Shown: positions 46,276-55,710, numbered from the stretch's first letter. The stretch: DNA of 64,000 bases from Chloroflexota bacterium (GCA_021787395.1 JAJYLZ010000002.1:1-64000), one strand, 5' to 3'. The notes: a model not told the origin generated them from the letters alone. Translations and numbers: made by a program.

Positions 46276-46832
46276 GCCTGTACGACATCACCCTCGCGGC
46301 GCACGTCGCGGGCGTCGCGGGCGTCTTCCTCGCTCTCGGCGCCTGGCTGTACGGGATCGTCCTGCTCGGGCGGGCGACACAGGTGGGGCAGGTCGAGAGC
46401 GCGATCGAGCTCATCGAGCTCTCCGAGCCGTTCGTCCGCGTTGGCGGCGTCCTTCTCGCGCTCGCCGGGCTGTCCATGGCGGTCGCGACCTGGGGGGTCA
46501 CGACGGGCTGGATCGTGGCGGGGATCGCCGGCGCGCTCGCCGTCGGCGTCCTGGGCGGGCTGGTGCTGGAACCGCGGGTCAAGGCGATCGGCGCCGCGGC
46601 GAGGGCGCTCCCGGCAGGGCCGGTCCCCGACGACCTCGCAGGCCGGCTGCGCGAGCCGCTGCTGGCGGTGGGTGTGCGCGTGGACGTCGCGATCCTGTTC
46701 GGCATCGTCGTCGTCATGACGGTGAAGCCGGAGCTCGCCGTCGCCGTGGCCGTGCTGGCGGTCGCGGCCCTCGCCGGGTTCGCGTGGGCGACGATCGCCG
46801 GCCGCCCCGCCGCGCGGAAGGAGCCCGCGTGA
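46272..46832 (+). CDS. Four-helix membrane protein of unknown function
   Basis: About 186 residues with four or five hydrophobic segments (VAGVAGVFLALGAWLYGIVLL; VLLALAGLSMAVATWGV; IVAGIAGALAVGVLGGLVL; AVAVLAVAALAGFAWATI). It resembles DUF2269-like integral membrane proteins. GTG start overlaps the TetR stop and its TGA overlaps the next GTG, so it is part of a coupled three-gene operon. Confidence 0.75.
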   Translation: MSLYDITLAAHVAGVAGVFLALGAWLYGIVLLGRATQVGQVESAIELIELSEPFVRVGGVLLALAGLSMAVATWGVTTGWIVAGIAGALAVGVLGGLVLEPRVKAIGAAARALPAGPVPDDLAGRLREPLLAVGVRVDVAILFGIVVVMTVKPELAVAVAVLAVAALAGFAWATIAGRPAARKEPA

Positions 46833-49213
46833 CGACGCGCCGCGACGAGCCCGCGGTCATCCGACTCGACGATGCGGCGGCGACCGACGTCTCGGTCGCG
46901 GGCGGCAAGGGTGCCGGCCTCGCCCGGCTGGTCGCGCTCGGCCTGCGCGTCCCCGACGGGTTCGTCCTCTCCACCTCCGCCTACCGGGCGGCCGTCGCGT
47001 CGCTCGGCATCGCCGACCTGCCCGCCGCCCGTCGCGCCGACGCTCTGGAACAGGCGGACCTTCCGACACCGCTCCGCGACCAGATCGTCGCTTCCTACCG
47101 GAGCCTCGGTGGCAGGGTCGCGGTCCGGTCTTCGGCGAATGCGGAGGACCTCGAGGCCGCCTCGTTCGCCGGCCAGCACGACACCTTCCTCGACGTCGAG
47201 GGCGAGGAGGCGCTGCTCGACGCCGTGCGGCGCTGCTGGGCGTCGCTGTGGTCGCCCCGGGCCGTCGACTACCGCCGCGAGCGCGGCTGGGACGAGGCGG
47301 ACCTCGCGATGGCCGTCGTGGTGCAGCGGATGGTCCCGGCCGACTGGGCGGGCGTGCTGTTCACGGTTGACCCGGTCTCGGGCGACCGGTCGGTGATGGT
47401 CGTCGAGGCCGTGCGCGGGCTCGGCGAGGCGCTCGTCTCGGGCCAGGCGAGCGGCGAGCGCTGGCGGATCGATCGGGGGGCGGGTCGGCTGGAGGGAGTC
47501 GGGGACCTGCCCGCCTCGCTTCTCCGGGAGCTCGGACGCGACGCGCTGCGCGTCGAGGAGGCGTTGGGCGGCCCGCAGGATATCGAGTGGGCGGCCGCGG
47601 AGAACCGGACATGGCTGCTCCAGGCACGCCCGCTGACCGTCAGGGCGCCTGCCCCGACCCCGCGGCCGGCTGGCGGTGCCACGCCAAGCCGCCTGGCCCG
47701 ATCGTTCGCGCCAACCGCAATCGACCACGTGCCGGTCACGCCGTTGCCCTTCGATACCTCGCTCTTCTTCCGCCCCCTGTTCGAGCGGATCCTCACGGCT
47801 GCCCGATCGGTTGGGGTCGGCCTGCCGCCCAGCGATCAGGTTCTCGTCGAGATCGCGGACGGTGTCGTCCAGGTCGTGCCACCGGCTCCGCGGCCGACCC
47901 GATCACTCGTCCGCCTGCCGCGGGGAGTGGTACGCGCGTTCTCCGTCGACATGGATCGCTGGCTGGCCGACGCGGAGCGGCGGAGCGTTGGGCGCGCGGC
48001 CGAGATCGACGCCGAGGACGTGACGGCACTCTCCGACGCCGACCTACTGGGCCGGATTCGGGAGCTTCAGGCCCTGCTCCTCGAGTTCTCGACGACGCGG
48101 CTCCTGCCGCTCGCACGCGGCGCGATCGTCTCCGCTTCGTTCGGCCGGCTGCTCCGGGCCACCGTCGGCAGGGAGGCGGCGGTGCCTCTCGAGCGAGCGC
48201 TCCTCGCCGAGGTTCCCTGCACGACGACCGAGGCCAATCACGAGATCGAGGCCATCGCTGCCCTTGTCCGCGCCTCCGCTCACCTGCGCGACGTCTTCGA
48301 GGCGACCGAGCCGGCCGACCTTCCGAGCGCGCTCTCGGCGACCCCAGACGGCCGGGCGGTCGTCGAGGCGGTGGACGGCTACCTCCGCAGGTTCGGCCTC
48401 CGCGAGACGATCCTGCCGGCAGCCGCCTTCCCGGCGTGGCGCGACGACCCGACACTCGCGTACGGCCTCGTCAGCGGGCTCGCGCGGGGCACCGGGCCGG
48501 CCCACGCCGACCCGCGGGCCGCGAGAAGCGAGCTGGTCCGGCGGCTCGAGCGCGGGCGCGGGCCTCGTCGCTGGCTTGCGCCCAGGCTGCCGCGCCTCCT
48601 CGACGCCACCCGCGCCTTTCTCGCGTTCCGGGAAGAGAGCCACTACCGGGCGTTCGTTGCATTCCCCGTCGTCCGGCGGCTCGCCCTCGTGCTGGGGGGT
48701 CGGCTCGCCTCTCGCGGATCGCTCGACAGCGACGACGACGTCTTCTTCCTCAGCCTCGAGGAGCTCGAGTCGAGGAGCGAAGTGGCGTTCCGCGAGATAG
48801 TCGAGGGCCGGAAGGCGGCGCGTCGGTCGGTCGGCGCCCTCACGATCGTGCCGATCGAGGTCGCGACGCATGTCGAGGGCCGCTCCCTGGCCGGCGTGCC
48901 GGTGAGCGGGGGCACGGCGACCGGTCCTGTCCGGATCATTCGCGGAGAGGCCGAGTTCTCGAAGCTCCGGCCGGGTGACGTGCTCGTGGCGTCCTACACG
49001 AACCCGACGTGGACGCCCCTCTTCTCCATCGCTGCGGCGGCCGTCGTCGACGGCGGAGGGGCTGCCTCGCACGCCGCGATCGTCGCCCGCGAGTACGGAC
49101 TGCCCGCGGTGATGGGAACGCTCGACGGGACGATGCGGCTCCACGACGGTGACGTCGTACTCGTCGACGGCTCCGCGGGACGGGTGACCCTGCTGGCCGA
49201 GGCCGCGTCCTGA
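46829..49213 (+). CDS. Rifampicin phosphotransferase / PEP synthase-like enzyme
   Basis: A 794-residue protein with the three-part layout of RPH-type enzymes. Residues about 10-290 are a PEP-synthase ATP-grasp domain (VAGGKGAGLARLVALGLRVPDGF; VRSSANAEDLEAASFAGQHDTF; PQDIEWAAAENRTWLLQARP). The middle is a divergent helical substrate domain, and the C-terminal swivelling domain has the phospho-His motif GGAASHAAIVAREYGLPAV (His about 748). Location behind a TetR gene suggests drug inactivation; classic metabolic PEP synthase is less likely because the PEP-binding barrel is missing. GGAAGGAG precedes the GTG. Confidence 0.85.
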   Translation: MTTRRDEPAVIRLDDAAATDVSVAGGKGAGLARLVALGLRVPDGFVLSTSAYRAAVASLGIADLPAARRADALEQADLPTPLRDQIVASYRSLGGRVAVRSSANAEDLEAASFAGQHDTFLDVEGEEALLDAVRRCWASLWSPRAVDYRRERGWDEADLAMAVVVQRMVPADWAGVLFTVDPVSGDRSVMVVEAVRGLGEALVSGQASGERWRIDRGAGRLEGVGDLPASLLRELGRDALRVEEALGGPQDIEWAAAENRTWLLQARPLTVRAPAPTPRPAGGATPSRLARSFAPTAIDHVPVTPLPFDTSLFFRPLFERILTAARSVGVGLPPSDQVLVEIADGVVQVVPPAPRPTRSLVRLPRGVVRAFSVDMDRWLADAERRSVGRAAEIDAEDVTALSDADLLGRIRELQALLLEFSTTRLLPLARGAIVSASFGRLLRATVGREAAVPLERALLAEVPCTTTEANHEIEAIAALVRASAHLRDVFEATEPADLPSALSATPDGRAVVEAVDGYLRRFGLRETILPAAAFPAWRDDPTLAYGLVSGLARGTGPAHADPRAARSELVRRLERGRGPRRWLAPRLPRLLDATRAFLAFREESHYRAFVAFPVVRRLALVLGGRLASRGSLDSDDDVFFLSLEELESRSEVAFREIVEGRKAARRSVGALTIVPIEVATHVEGRSLAGVPVSGGTATGPVRIIRGEAEFSKLRPGDVLVASYTNPTWTPLFSIAAAAVVDGGGAASHAAIVAREYGLPAVMGTLDGTMRLHDGDVVLVDGSAGRVTLLAEAAS

Positions 49214-49259
49214 CCTGTAGCTCAGGCCTTGCCCCGACGCAGTGGCGCTGCGCGGAGTG

Positions 49260-49324
49260 GCAAGCGCCAGGTCAGGTCAGGAGGTCAGTCCTGCCCGCTG
49301 TCCCAGTCAGGCCTGGCGCCTTGC
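49260..49324. repeat. Long inverted repeat in intergenic region
   Basis: GCAAGCGCCAGG (49260-49271) is nearly complementary to CCTGGCGCCTTGC (49312-49324), one base bulged. The 40-base loop contains three closely spaced GTCAG units. It may be an inefficient terminator for the preceding operon or a remnant terminus of a small element. Confidence 0.35.
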
Positions 49325-49477
49325 GCGGCGCCGAGCGTGCCGCCACACTTCGAAGCATGAGGACCGCCCGGGTGGACGGCCAGCGCGCGCGGCGCGTCCC
49401 GTCCTACGACACCTGCGACGACGACCCGGCGGGATGACGCCCCGAACGTCATCCGCCGCTCGCCACGAGGTGCCGCG

Positions 49478-50602
49478 ATGTCCCTCTCCGTCCTCCCGCG
49501 CCGTCCCCTCGGCGCGCTGATCCTCGCCGCCGCCTGCTGGGGCGCCGGCACGGCCGCCAGCAAGCAGGCCGTCGCCGAGATCCCGCCGCTCACGCTCCTA
49601 CCCGTCCAGCTCGCAATCAGCCTCGCCTTCATCGGCACCATTGCGCGCCGCCGCGGGGAGCGTCTGCCTCGCGGGCGAGACGGTCAGCTGCTCGGCCGCC
49701 TCGGCCTACTCAATCCCGGCGTCGCCTACGCGCTGAGCCTGGCCGGGCTGTCGATGATCACGGCCAGCCTCTCTGTCCTCCTCTGGGCGGTCGAGCCCGT
49801 GCTCATCCTCGTCCTGGCGGCCGTGCTCCTCCGCGAGCGGCCCGGGTGGGCGTTGGTCGCCCTCTCGGCGGTCGCGATCGCCGGCTTGGGACTCGTCCTC
49901 TACGAACCGTCGGCGTCGGGCGCGGCCATCGGCGTCCTGCTGACGGTCGCTGGGGTCGGCTGCTGCGCCGCCTACACGGTCGCGACCCGGCGCTGGCTCC
50001 CGAGGGCCGACTCGACCCTCGGCGTGGTCGTCGCCCAGCAGGCGCACGCGCTGGCCCTCGCGCTGGGGCTGCTCGCCGTCGGCGGGCTTGCCGGCCTTCC
50101 GGTGCTGCCGAGCGGGCTGACGGCCGCCGGTGTCGCGAGCGCCCTAGCGTCGGGCCTCGTCTACTACGGCGTGGCCTACTGGTGCTACCTGACCGGGCTG
50201 CGGGCGGTTCCGGCCTCGGTCGCGGCCGTCTCGTTCTACCTGATCCCGGTATTCGGGGTGGGCTCTGCGCTCCTGTTCGGCGAGCGCCTCGGGCCCGGGC
50301 AGTGGGCGGGCGCCGCGGTCGTAGTGGCCGCAGTCGCGGCGATCACCGTTCGGACCGCGGGCTGGTCGGGAAGGCTGTCGGCCCAGGCCGAGCCCTCGGA
50401 TCTTGCGAGTTGGCGTCAGCCTCAACAAGTGGAGAAGCAGCCGCGATCAGGGGTCCTCCGCGGGCTGTCACCCAGCTCCCAGGACGAGCCTCGCCGAGCT
50501 CCACACGCCGAGGATGAGCAGGGCGGCGGTGATCGCCCAGAGGAGAGCCTGCCGCTGACGCGAGTTGGCCAAGTCGCCGACCACGGACCGGTCGCTCGAT
50601 AG
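49478..50602 (+). CDS. EamA/DMT-family transporter with antisense-overlapping tail
   Basis: A 374-residue protein; the first 300 residues form ten membrane helices of the EamA drug/metabolite transporter type (ALILAAACWGAGTAASKQAV; LYEPSASGAAIGVLLTVAG; SVAAVSFYLIPVFGVGSALLFGERLG). The last 75 residues are polar and lie antisense to the 3' end of the convergent NRAMP gene (135-bp overlap), so the ancestral stop was probably lost. Substrate unknown. Confidence 0.85.
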   Translation: MSLSVLPRRPLGALILAAACWGAGTAASKQAVAEIPPLTLLPVQLAISLAFIGTIARRRGERLPRGRDGQLLGRLGLLNPGVAYALSLAGLSMITASLSVLLWAVEPVLILVLAAVLLRERPGWALVALSAVAIAGLGLVLYEPSASGAAIGVLLTVAGVGCCAAYTVATRRWLPRADSTLGVVVAQQAHALALALGLLAVGGLAGLPVLPSGLTAAGVASALASGLVYYGVAYWCYLTGLRAVPASVAAVSFYLIPVFGVGSALLFGERLGPGQWAGAAVVVAAVAAITVRTAGWSGRLSAQAEPSDLASWRQPQQVEKQPRSGVLRGLSPSSQDEPRRAPHAEDEQGGGDRPEESLPLTRVGQVADHGPVAR

Positions 50603-51751
50603 GCGGATCAGGAACGTCAGCGGCACGGCCAGCGCGAGCACGTTGAGGACCATCGCGTTCACGACCACGGCGACGAGGTCCGACGCGAGCAGCGCCACCG
50701 CGGCCGCCGGCAGGATCTCCAGCAGGTAGAGGGCGTAGAAGAGGGGGGCGCGCCGCGGCGAGAGGTTCAGGCTGCGGGGCCATCGGAAGAGCTCGGCCCA
50801 GGCCCAGGCGGACGAGAGCGAGATGATGATGGCGGCGAGCAGGCCCGCGCCGACCATGCCCACCGCGATCAGGACCGCGCCGCCCCCGACGGCGAGGCCC
50901 GCGAGGCCGACCGGCAGGACGAGCCCTCCCGCCGAGATGGACGCCTGCGCGCCGGCCGCCACTGCGGCGGCCGCGGCCACGACGACAGCCGCCATCAGCA
51001 CCTGGCTGGCGACAGCCCCGACCATCGTCTCGAGGCGCGCCGCCCGCAGGTCGCCCCGCCCGAGGCCCTTGTCGACCGTCGCCGTCTGCTGGTAGAAGAG
51101 CATCCACGGCATGACCACCGCGCCGATGGTCGCGACGACCAGCTGGAGGTAGTCGCTGCCGTTGCCGAACTGGGCCGACGGCGAGAGCCCCGCGAGCGCG
51201 GCGGCCGGGTCAGGCCGCGCCGCCACCGCCAGGGCGACGAACGCGAACAGCCCGAGCGAGAGGACCAGGACCAGCCGCTCGAACCGGATGTAGCTGCCAG
51301 TCAGCACGACCCCGGTATGGAGGACGAGCGCCCCGAGCACGGCGACCGGCGCCGGGACGCCGACGATGCTCGCGCCGAGGACGATGCCGGCGAACTCCGC
51401 GACGTACGCGACCAAGTCGATCGCGACCATGGACCCAACGGCCACCGCCCCCCAGCGCATCCCGTATCGCTCCCGGATGAGCTCCGCGTGCCCGCGGCCG
51501 GTGGCGATCGCCAGGCGGGACGTCATCTCCTGCAGGAGGTAGAGCACCGGGATGAGCAGCGCGAGCGGCAGGAGCATCGCGTACCCGAAGGAGCTCCCGG
51601 CCTGCGCGGCGGTGATGACCGACGGGGCGTCGACGTCCGCGATCATCACGATCCAGGCGGGCCCGAGCACGCGAAGCACGTGTGCGGCCCGGCGCGCGGA
51701 CGTGGCGCCGAAGGGCGCGGTGACGGTCGCGGTCACAATCGGTGGCTCCAT
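50468..51751 (-). CDS. NRAMP-family metal transporter, second paralog
   Basis: About 427 residues, nearly collinear with the NRAMP at 32112-33404 and visibly 80-85% identical (shared AGSSFGYAMLLPLALLIP and SSAWAWAELFRWPRSLN). The TM1 metal motif reads DVDAPS against DVDAAS in the other copy. Chosen start ATG 51751 gives the same N-terminus; upstream in-frame codons belong to unrelated sequence. No DtxR gene accompanies it. A truncated kinase lies upstream. Confidence 0.86.
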   Translation of the reverse strand: MEPPIVTATVTAPFGATSARRAAHVLRVLGPAWIVMIADVDAPSVITAAQAGSSFGYAMLLPLALLIPVLYLLQEMTSRLAIATGRGHAELIRERYGMRWGAVAVGSMVAIDLVAYVAEFAGIVLGASIVGVPAPVAVLGALVLHTGVVLTGSYIRFERLVLVLSLGLFAFVALAVAARPDPAAALAGLSPSAQFGNGSDYLQLVVATIGAVVMPWMLFYQQTATVDKGLGRGDLRAARLETMVGAVASQVLMAAVVVAAAAAVAAGAQASISAGGLVLPVGLAGLAVGGGAVLIAVGMVGAGLLAAIIISLSSAWAWAELFRWPRSLNLSPRRAPLFYALYLLEILPAAAVALLASDLVAVVVNAMVLNVLALAVPLTFLIRLSSDRSVVGDLANSRQRQALLWAITAALLILGVWSSARLVLGAG

Positions 51752-51880
51752 CAAGGACGCCTGCTGCACATCAGCAAGACACCCTGATGCGATGGTCCCG
51801 CGCTGGCATGGCACCGGTGACCTGCTGTACGGCATGGCGGGCGGGGCCAGAGGTCCCTTCCTGGCGGACCACCGCTGACC

Positions 51881-51999
51881 TGCGGATCGGCCTCGCAAAC
51901 GTGCGCGCCCTCGCCGACGCCAGGGGTGGGCGGGCGTGGGCCGAGAGCGCCGGACCGGGGGCCGGGGCGAGGTTCATCGTCGACCTCCCAGCGGTCTGA
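51881..51999 (+). pseudogene. C-terminal histidine kinase remnant
   Basis: The frame ends LRIGLANVRALADARGGRAWAES then GARFIVDLP, the G2 box and last strands of a kinase ATPase domain. The rest of the kinase is absent. It points away from the NRAMP paralog, consistent with a gene cut when that transporter segment arrived. Confidence 0.65.
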
Positions 52000-52260
52000 C
52001 AACGGCCGGATCCCGGCCGGGACAGTCACGAGCGGCCCGCGCGGGCGCGGTCGCCACTTCTTGACCGAGTGTTGATCGGGACCTGACTCGCTCTCCATCG
52101 ACATGAGCGTCGGCCCACCCGGATCACGGACCGATCGCGTCCTCGCGGTTCGCTCATCCACCAGGCGCCAGCGCTGGCGCAAGGAGCCGCTACATGGGCG
52201 TCGCCCTCGGGGTCCATCGGCCGGTCTCGACCGACCGCCGGCCGACTTCACACGATCATC

Positions 52261-52512
52261 GTGATGGCCGTGACCGTGGTGGCAATTGCGGGCATCTCCT
52301 GGTACGTCGGCCAGTCGGCCGATGACGGGATCTCCGCGATCAACGTGCGGGCGGCCGCCGGGATCACGCCCCCGACTGTCGGCACGCCGCCCACTCCGTT
52401 CACTGGTCCATTGAGCGGTTGGGCCAGCCCGTGGAGGCCGCTGCGCCCATCGTCTCCGACAATGCCCGCAACAGTGGCAAGCCGACCTGGATCGGGTCTG
52501 TGCGGCGGATGA
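52261..52512 (+). CDS. Possible small exported protein, uncertain
   Basis: An 83-residue frame starting with a hydrophobic segment (AVTVVAIAGISWYVG) followed by low-complexity Pro/Thr sequence. The latter half has shadow-like composition, so the gene may be frameshifted. A TTGACC promoter-like box is at about 52061. The interval 52513-52770 shows nothing I can support. Confidence 0.3.
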   Translation: MMAVTVVAIAGISWYVGQSADDGISAINVRAAAGITPPTVGTPPTPFTGPLSGWASPWRPLRPSSPTMPATVASRPGSGLCGG

Positions 52513-52774
52513 GGCAGTCGTGAGTTCAGACCCGCCCCAGGCTCCTCCGAGCCGGTCTGAAGCCGCGTTCGGCGCTTCGGCTTCGCGGCGGCGGCCGAAT
52601 GTTGCGCCGACTTACCCCTGAGTGTCCTGCTCGTTAGGTCCCTCGGAGGCGCACCCCAGCGACCCGCGACGCCTGGACCTCAGGTTCGCTTTCTCGCTTT
52701 CGGCCTGGCCTTCCCGGCCGGGTGGGCCCGCCTGCCACGCCGTCTGACGTCACGCCCACCGCCGCGGTCGGCGA

Positions 52775-53304
52775 TCACCGGACGACGACGATCATCCCGC
52801 GCATGCCGGCCTCGTAGTGGCCGGGGGCATGGCAGGCGAAGGCGAACGGACCCGCCCCCGTGAACGTGTAGGTTAGCGACTCGGTCTGCATCATCGAGAT
52901 CTCGGGGACCTCGGGGGTGCCGGCGGTGTCGGCTGCCACGTCGACAGCTGGCCGACCATGAACTCGTGGCTGGACATCCCCATCGACGTGACCTCGAAGG
53001 CGATCGTCTCGCCTTGCTCGACCGTCACAACGTCCGGGAAGAAGCGGAGGGCGTCGCTCGCGACGATGCGCACGACGCGAGGCGCGGAGGTCGTCCCTCC
53101 GACGAAGCCCGGCGAGCCCGGATCGGGGCCTGATCCGGCATTGGCCGCGCCCCGGCCCATCATTCCGCCGGGGCCAACGATCCACGGGCCAGCTTGGCCG
53201 AGCGCCGATCCAGGACCGGAGCCGAACGCGGCGCCGAGGGTCATGAGGATGATGCCGGCCGCGGCGAGAGTGGCGCCGAGAACAGCGAGTCGACGGTTGG
53301 CCAC
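52775..53304 (-). pseudogene. Cupredoxin (plastocyanin-like copper protein), frameshifted
   Basis: The N-terminal half (signal anchor LAVLGATLAAAGIILMTLG; then VVRIVASDALRFFPDVVTVEQG and the ligand histidine in SSHEFMVG) runs in one frame from the ATG at 53304. The C-terminal half (EISMMQTESLTYTFTG; FACHAPGHYEAGM with Cys, His and Met ligands) is in another frame ending at 52775. A single missing base near 52951-52955 separates them. Restoring it gives a normal type-1 copper protein, so this may be a sequence error rather than a dead gene. Confidence 0.8.
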
Positions 53305-53307
53305 GAG

Positions 53308-53544
53308 TCAGTACCCCAGGGTCCTCTTCGCCTGCTCGAACTCCTGCTGGCTGATCTCGCCGCGGGCGTACCGCTCTCGCAGGATGTCGAGCGGCGTCGG
53401 CCGCTCGGGCTCCCTGCCCGCCCCGCCGCGGCTCACGGCACCGACCGCCCATGCGATCAGGACCACGAAGCCGACCATCACGAGCAGGCCGCCGAGCATC
53501 CAGATCCAGCCGAGCGCGCCGCCATCCCAGCCATACCCCATCAT
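53308..53544 (-). CDS. Small membrane protein with SHOCT domain
   Basis: A 78-residue protein: one membrane helix (IWMLGGLLVMVGFVVLIAWAV) and a C-terminal SHOCT motif (DILRERYARGEISQQEFEQ). It sits 3 bases ahead of the cupredoxin start and is probably co-transcribed. Similar peptides accompany copper genes in many high-GC bacteria. Confidence 0.85.
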   Translation of the reverse strand: MMGYGWDGGALGWIWMLGGLLVMVGFVVLIAWAVGAVSRGGAGREPERPTPLDILRERYARGEISQQEFEQAKRTLGY

Positions 53545-53633
53545 TCGTGTCTCCCCTTGCGCAACCTCGCTCAGCGCCTCCGCCGCATGCGTCAGTTTGC
53601 GCGGGTCACCTCAACCCGGCACGCAGGCTCGCG

Positions 53634-54359
53634 TCAAGGTTTCAGGATCTCCGCGAGGCGCAGCTCTATGCCCGGCCGAGTCAGCGGGCCAAAGACGCGG
53701 TCGCGGATGACGCCGGCCCGATCAATGAAGTAGTGGGTGGGGATGCCGAATACCCGGTAGGCGTGCATTACCGCGCCGGTCACATCCATGCCGATCGTGT
53801 AGGTCAGACCGTAGCGGGTGACGTAGTCGCGCACGACCCCCGGCTCCTCCTGGATGCTGATCGCGACGAGCACGAGCCCCTCCGTTCGGTGGGCCTCGTA
53901 GGCGGCTCGGAGGTCGGGGGTCTCCTGCTGACAGGGCGGGCACCAGGTCGCCCAGAAGTTGATCCAGACGGGATGGCCCTTCAGGTCGGCCATCGACAGG
54001 GGGTTCCCGTCGAGGTCGGTCAGGCGGACCGCCTCGCCCTTGTCGCCGCTGCCGACAAAATCAGGCGCGGTCTGCCCAATCTCGAGACCCTGCGTCTCCG
54101 CGCTCACCCGGTAGAACGTGGACTGGGGATTGACGGGCGCACCTGGGCCTGAGGTCCCGAGCGGCTGCAAGACCGCGAAGAGGATGACGAGGAAGACCGC
54201 GATCACCGTGTTCAAGACGGCGATGTGGCGAAAGGTGAATGGGCCGACGACCTGCCGGCTCCACCTCCGCGCGGTGGGCGTCGCGACTGCTCCGTGGGCG
54301 AGGTCTGTTGATGGATCGACTGGAAGCTCGCCGACCGTCGGGTCCGTATACTCGCTCAT
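53634..54359 (-). CDS. Membrane-anchored TlpA-like thiol-disulfide oxidoreductase
   Basis: A 241-residue protein: cytoplasmic N-tail, one membrane anchor (HIAVLNTVIAVFLVILFAVL), then a thioredoxin fold with INFWATWCPPCQQETPDL (active site CPPC) and the cis-Pro region FGIPTHYFIDRAG. It likely reduces apocytochrome or copper-protein cysteines outside the membrane, with electrons from CcdA. A BlaI-like dyad abuts its start codon. Confidence 0.92.
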   Translation of the reverse strand: MSEYTDPTVGELPVDPSTDLAHGAVATPTARRWSRQVVGPFTFRHIAVLNTVIAVFLVILFAVLQPLGTSGPGAPVNPQSTFYRVSAETQGLEIGQTAPDFVGSGDKGEAVRLTDLDGNPLSMADLKGHPVWINFWATWCPPCQQETPDLRAAYEAHRTEGLVLVAISIQEEPGVVRDYVTRYGLTYTIGMDVTGAVMHAYRVFGIPTHYFIDRAGVIRDRVFGPLTRPGIELRLAEILKP

Positions 54360-54376
54360 ACGACACAGAGTGTAGT
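54360..54376. promoter_or_regulatory. BlaI-like dyad at the TlpA promoter
   Basis: ACGAC-N7-GTAGT, identical in both half-sites to the second dyad in the blaI promoter (57318-57334). It begins at the base next to the ATG of the minus-strand tlpA-like gene and would cover its -10 region (minus-strand TACACT). Confidence 0.7.
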
Positions 54377-54448
54377 TCTTACGGCCCGAAGGAGCGCCGC
54401 GCGTGAGACAGGTGATCGTGGGGGTGCCTCGCCGGCCTCGCGACGGCG

Positions 54449-55051
54449 GTGATCGGACCCATCGTGGCCCTGGCGTTCCTCCTCGTGGCGCCCGTCCACC
54501 CGCGCAATCCAGCTCCACCGCGGTCCCCGCTTGCTCCGCCGTCGGCCCCAATCCGGCCACTGGCCAGCCCCACCGCGACGATCTCCCCGACCTACAGCGC
54601 GGCCACCATCGGCATCGACATCGGCCAACTCGCGCATGAATTCGTGCTTCGATCCCTCGATTGCAAGACGACCCAACTCTCCGACTTCCGGGGTCGGCCA
54701 GTCTGGATCATCTTCTGGGCCTCGTGTTGCCCGCCATGCCGTGACGAGATGCCTCGCCTCGAGGGAGTCCCCCTCACTCACGAGGCGGACGGCATGGTCA
54801 TCTTTGGCGTCGCGGTGAAGGATGCCCCGGCGGATGTGAGAGCATTAGTCAAGCAAGTCGGTGCGACCTACCCGATCGTCGTCGACGAAACAGGGAAGGC
54901 CGCCGATCGATCCGGCGCCGTCGCGCTGCCGGTCCAGTACTGGTTCGACTGCGACGGGATCGTCCGCGGCTGGGCATTCGGCCAACTGCCGCTCGACCAA
55001 TACGACCCGGCGCTCGCAAAGATCCTCCCGACGATTTCGGCGATCCCATGA
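54449..55051 (+). CDS. TlpA-like thioredoxin-fold protein, 5' end frameshifted
   Basis: About 200 residues with IIFWASCCPPCRDEMPRLE (active site CPPC) and a C-terminal VALPVQYWFDCDGIVRG. From GTG 54449 the anchor is incomplete. If one G of the five-G run at 54420-54424 is removed, translation from GTG 54403 gives a proper membrane anchor (VIVGCLAGLATAVIGPIVAL). The stop overlaps the CcdA start (ATGA). It faces the other TlpA-like gene across the BlaI-like site. Confidence 0.8.
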   Translation: MIGPIVALAFLLVAPVHPRNPAPPRSPLAPPSAPIRPLASPTATISPTYSAATIGIDIGQLAHEFVLRSLDCKTTQLSDFRGRPVWIIFWASCCPPCRDEMPRLEGVPLTHEADGMVIFGVAVKDAPADVRALVKQVGATYPIVVDETGKAADRSGAVALPVQYWFDCDGIVRGWAFGQLPLDQYDPALAKILPTISAIP

Positions 55052-55710
55052 CGCTTGCCGTCGCCTTTCTGGCTGGTCTGGTTTCGTGCCTGTCGCCATG
55101 CGTGCTCCCCGTCATCCCGGTCTTCGCCGCCTATGTCGGTGGTGGGCGGGTGGTGGGCGGAACGAACATCGGTCGGGCGCGGGCGACCGGCTTCCTGCTC
55201 GGCTTCACCGGCGTATTCGTCCTGCTGTGGGCATCGCTCGGGCTTGTCGGGTTCGCCCTGCTCGAGGCGATCCCGACCCTTCGTCTGTTGGGGGGGGTGG
55301 CGATCATCTTGCTCGGGGTAGCCACGGTCATCGGCTGGCAGCCCATGCTCGGGGTTGGTCGCTGGCAAGGGGCGGGATCGCTCGGCGGCTCGTTCCTCCT
55401 CGGGGCCGGCGTCGCCGTCGGCTGGACTCCGTGTATCGGGCCGACGCTCGGCGCGATCATCACCCTGGCGGCGGCCAGCCAGACAGTCGGTGCCGGAGCA
55501 GCCTTGCTCGTCGCCTATGGTCTCGGGATGGCCGTGCCCCTGGCGGTCATCGGGCTGGGGCTACCTCGTCTGCAGCCCTTCATTCGCTTCCTGGGTGCGC
55601 ACCACCGAGCCTTCCAGATCGCGTCTGGCACGTTGGTCGTCGGTGTCGGCATCCTCGTCGCGACCGGCGCCTTCGGGCGTCTCGCGGGCCTCGTGCCGTG
55701 GGGGTACTAG
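55048..55710 (+). CDS. ccdA: CcdA cytochrome c biogenesis/thiol transport protein
   Basis: A 220-residue six-helix protein. The two reactive cysteine motifs are SCLSPCVLPVIPVF and VGWTPCIGPTLGAI, as in CcdA. It carries reducing power from cytoplasmic thioredoxin to extracytoplasmic TlpA-like partners, such as the protein it overlaps. Its TAG overlaps the TAG of the convergent gene (CTAG). Confidence 0.94.
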   Translation: MTLAVAFLAGLVSCLSPCVLPVIPVFAAYVGGGRVVGGTNIGRARATGFLLGFTGVFVLLWASLGLVGFALLEAIPTLRLLGGVAIILLGVATVIGWQPMLGVGRWQGAGSLGGSFLLGAGVAVGWTPCIGPTLGAIITLAAASQTVGAGAALLVAYGLGMAVPLAVIGLGLPRLQPFIRFLGAHHRAFQIASGTLVVGVGILVATGAFGRLAGLVPWGY

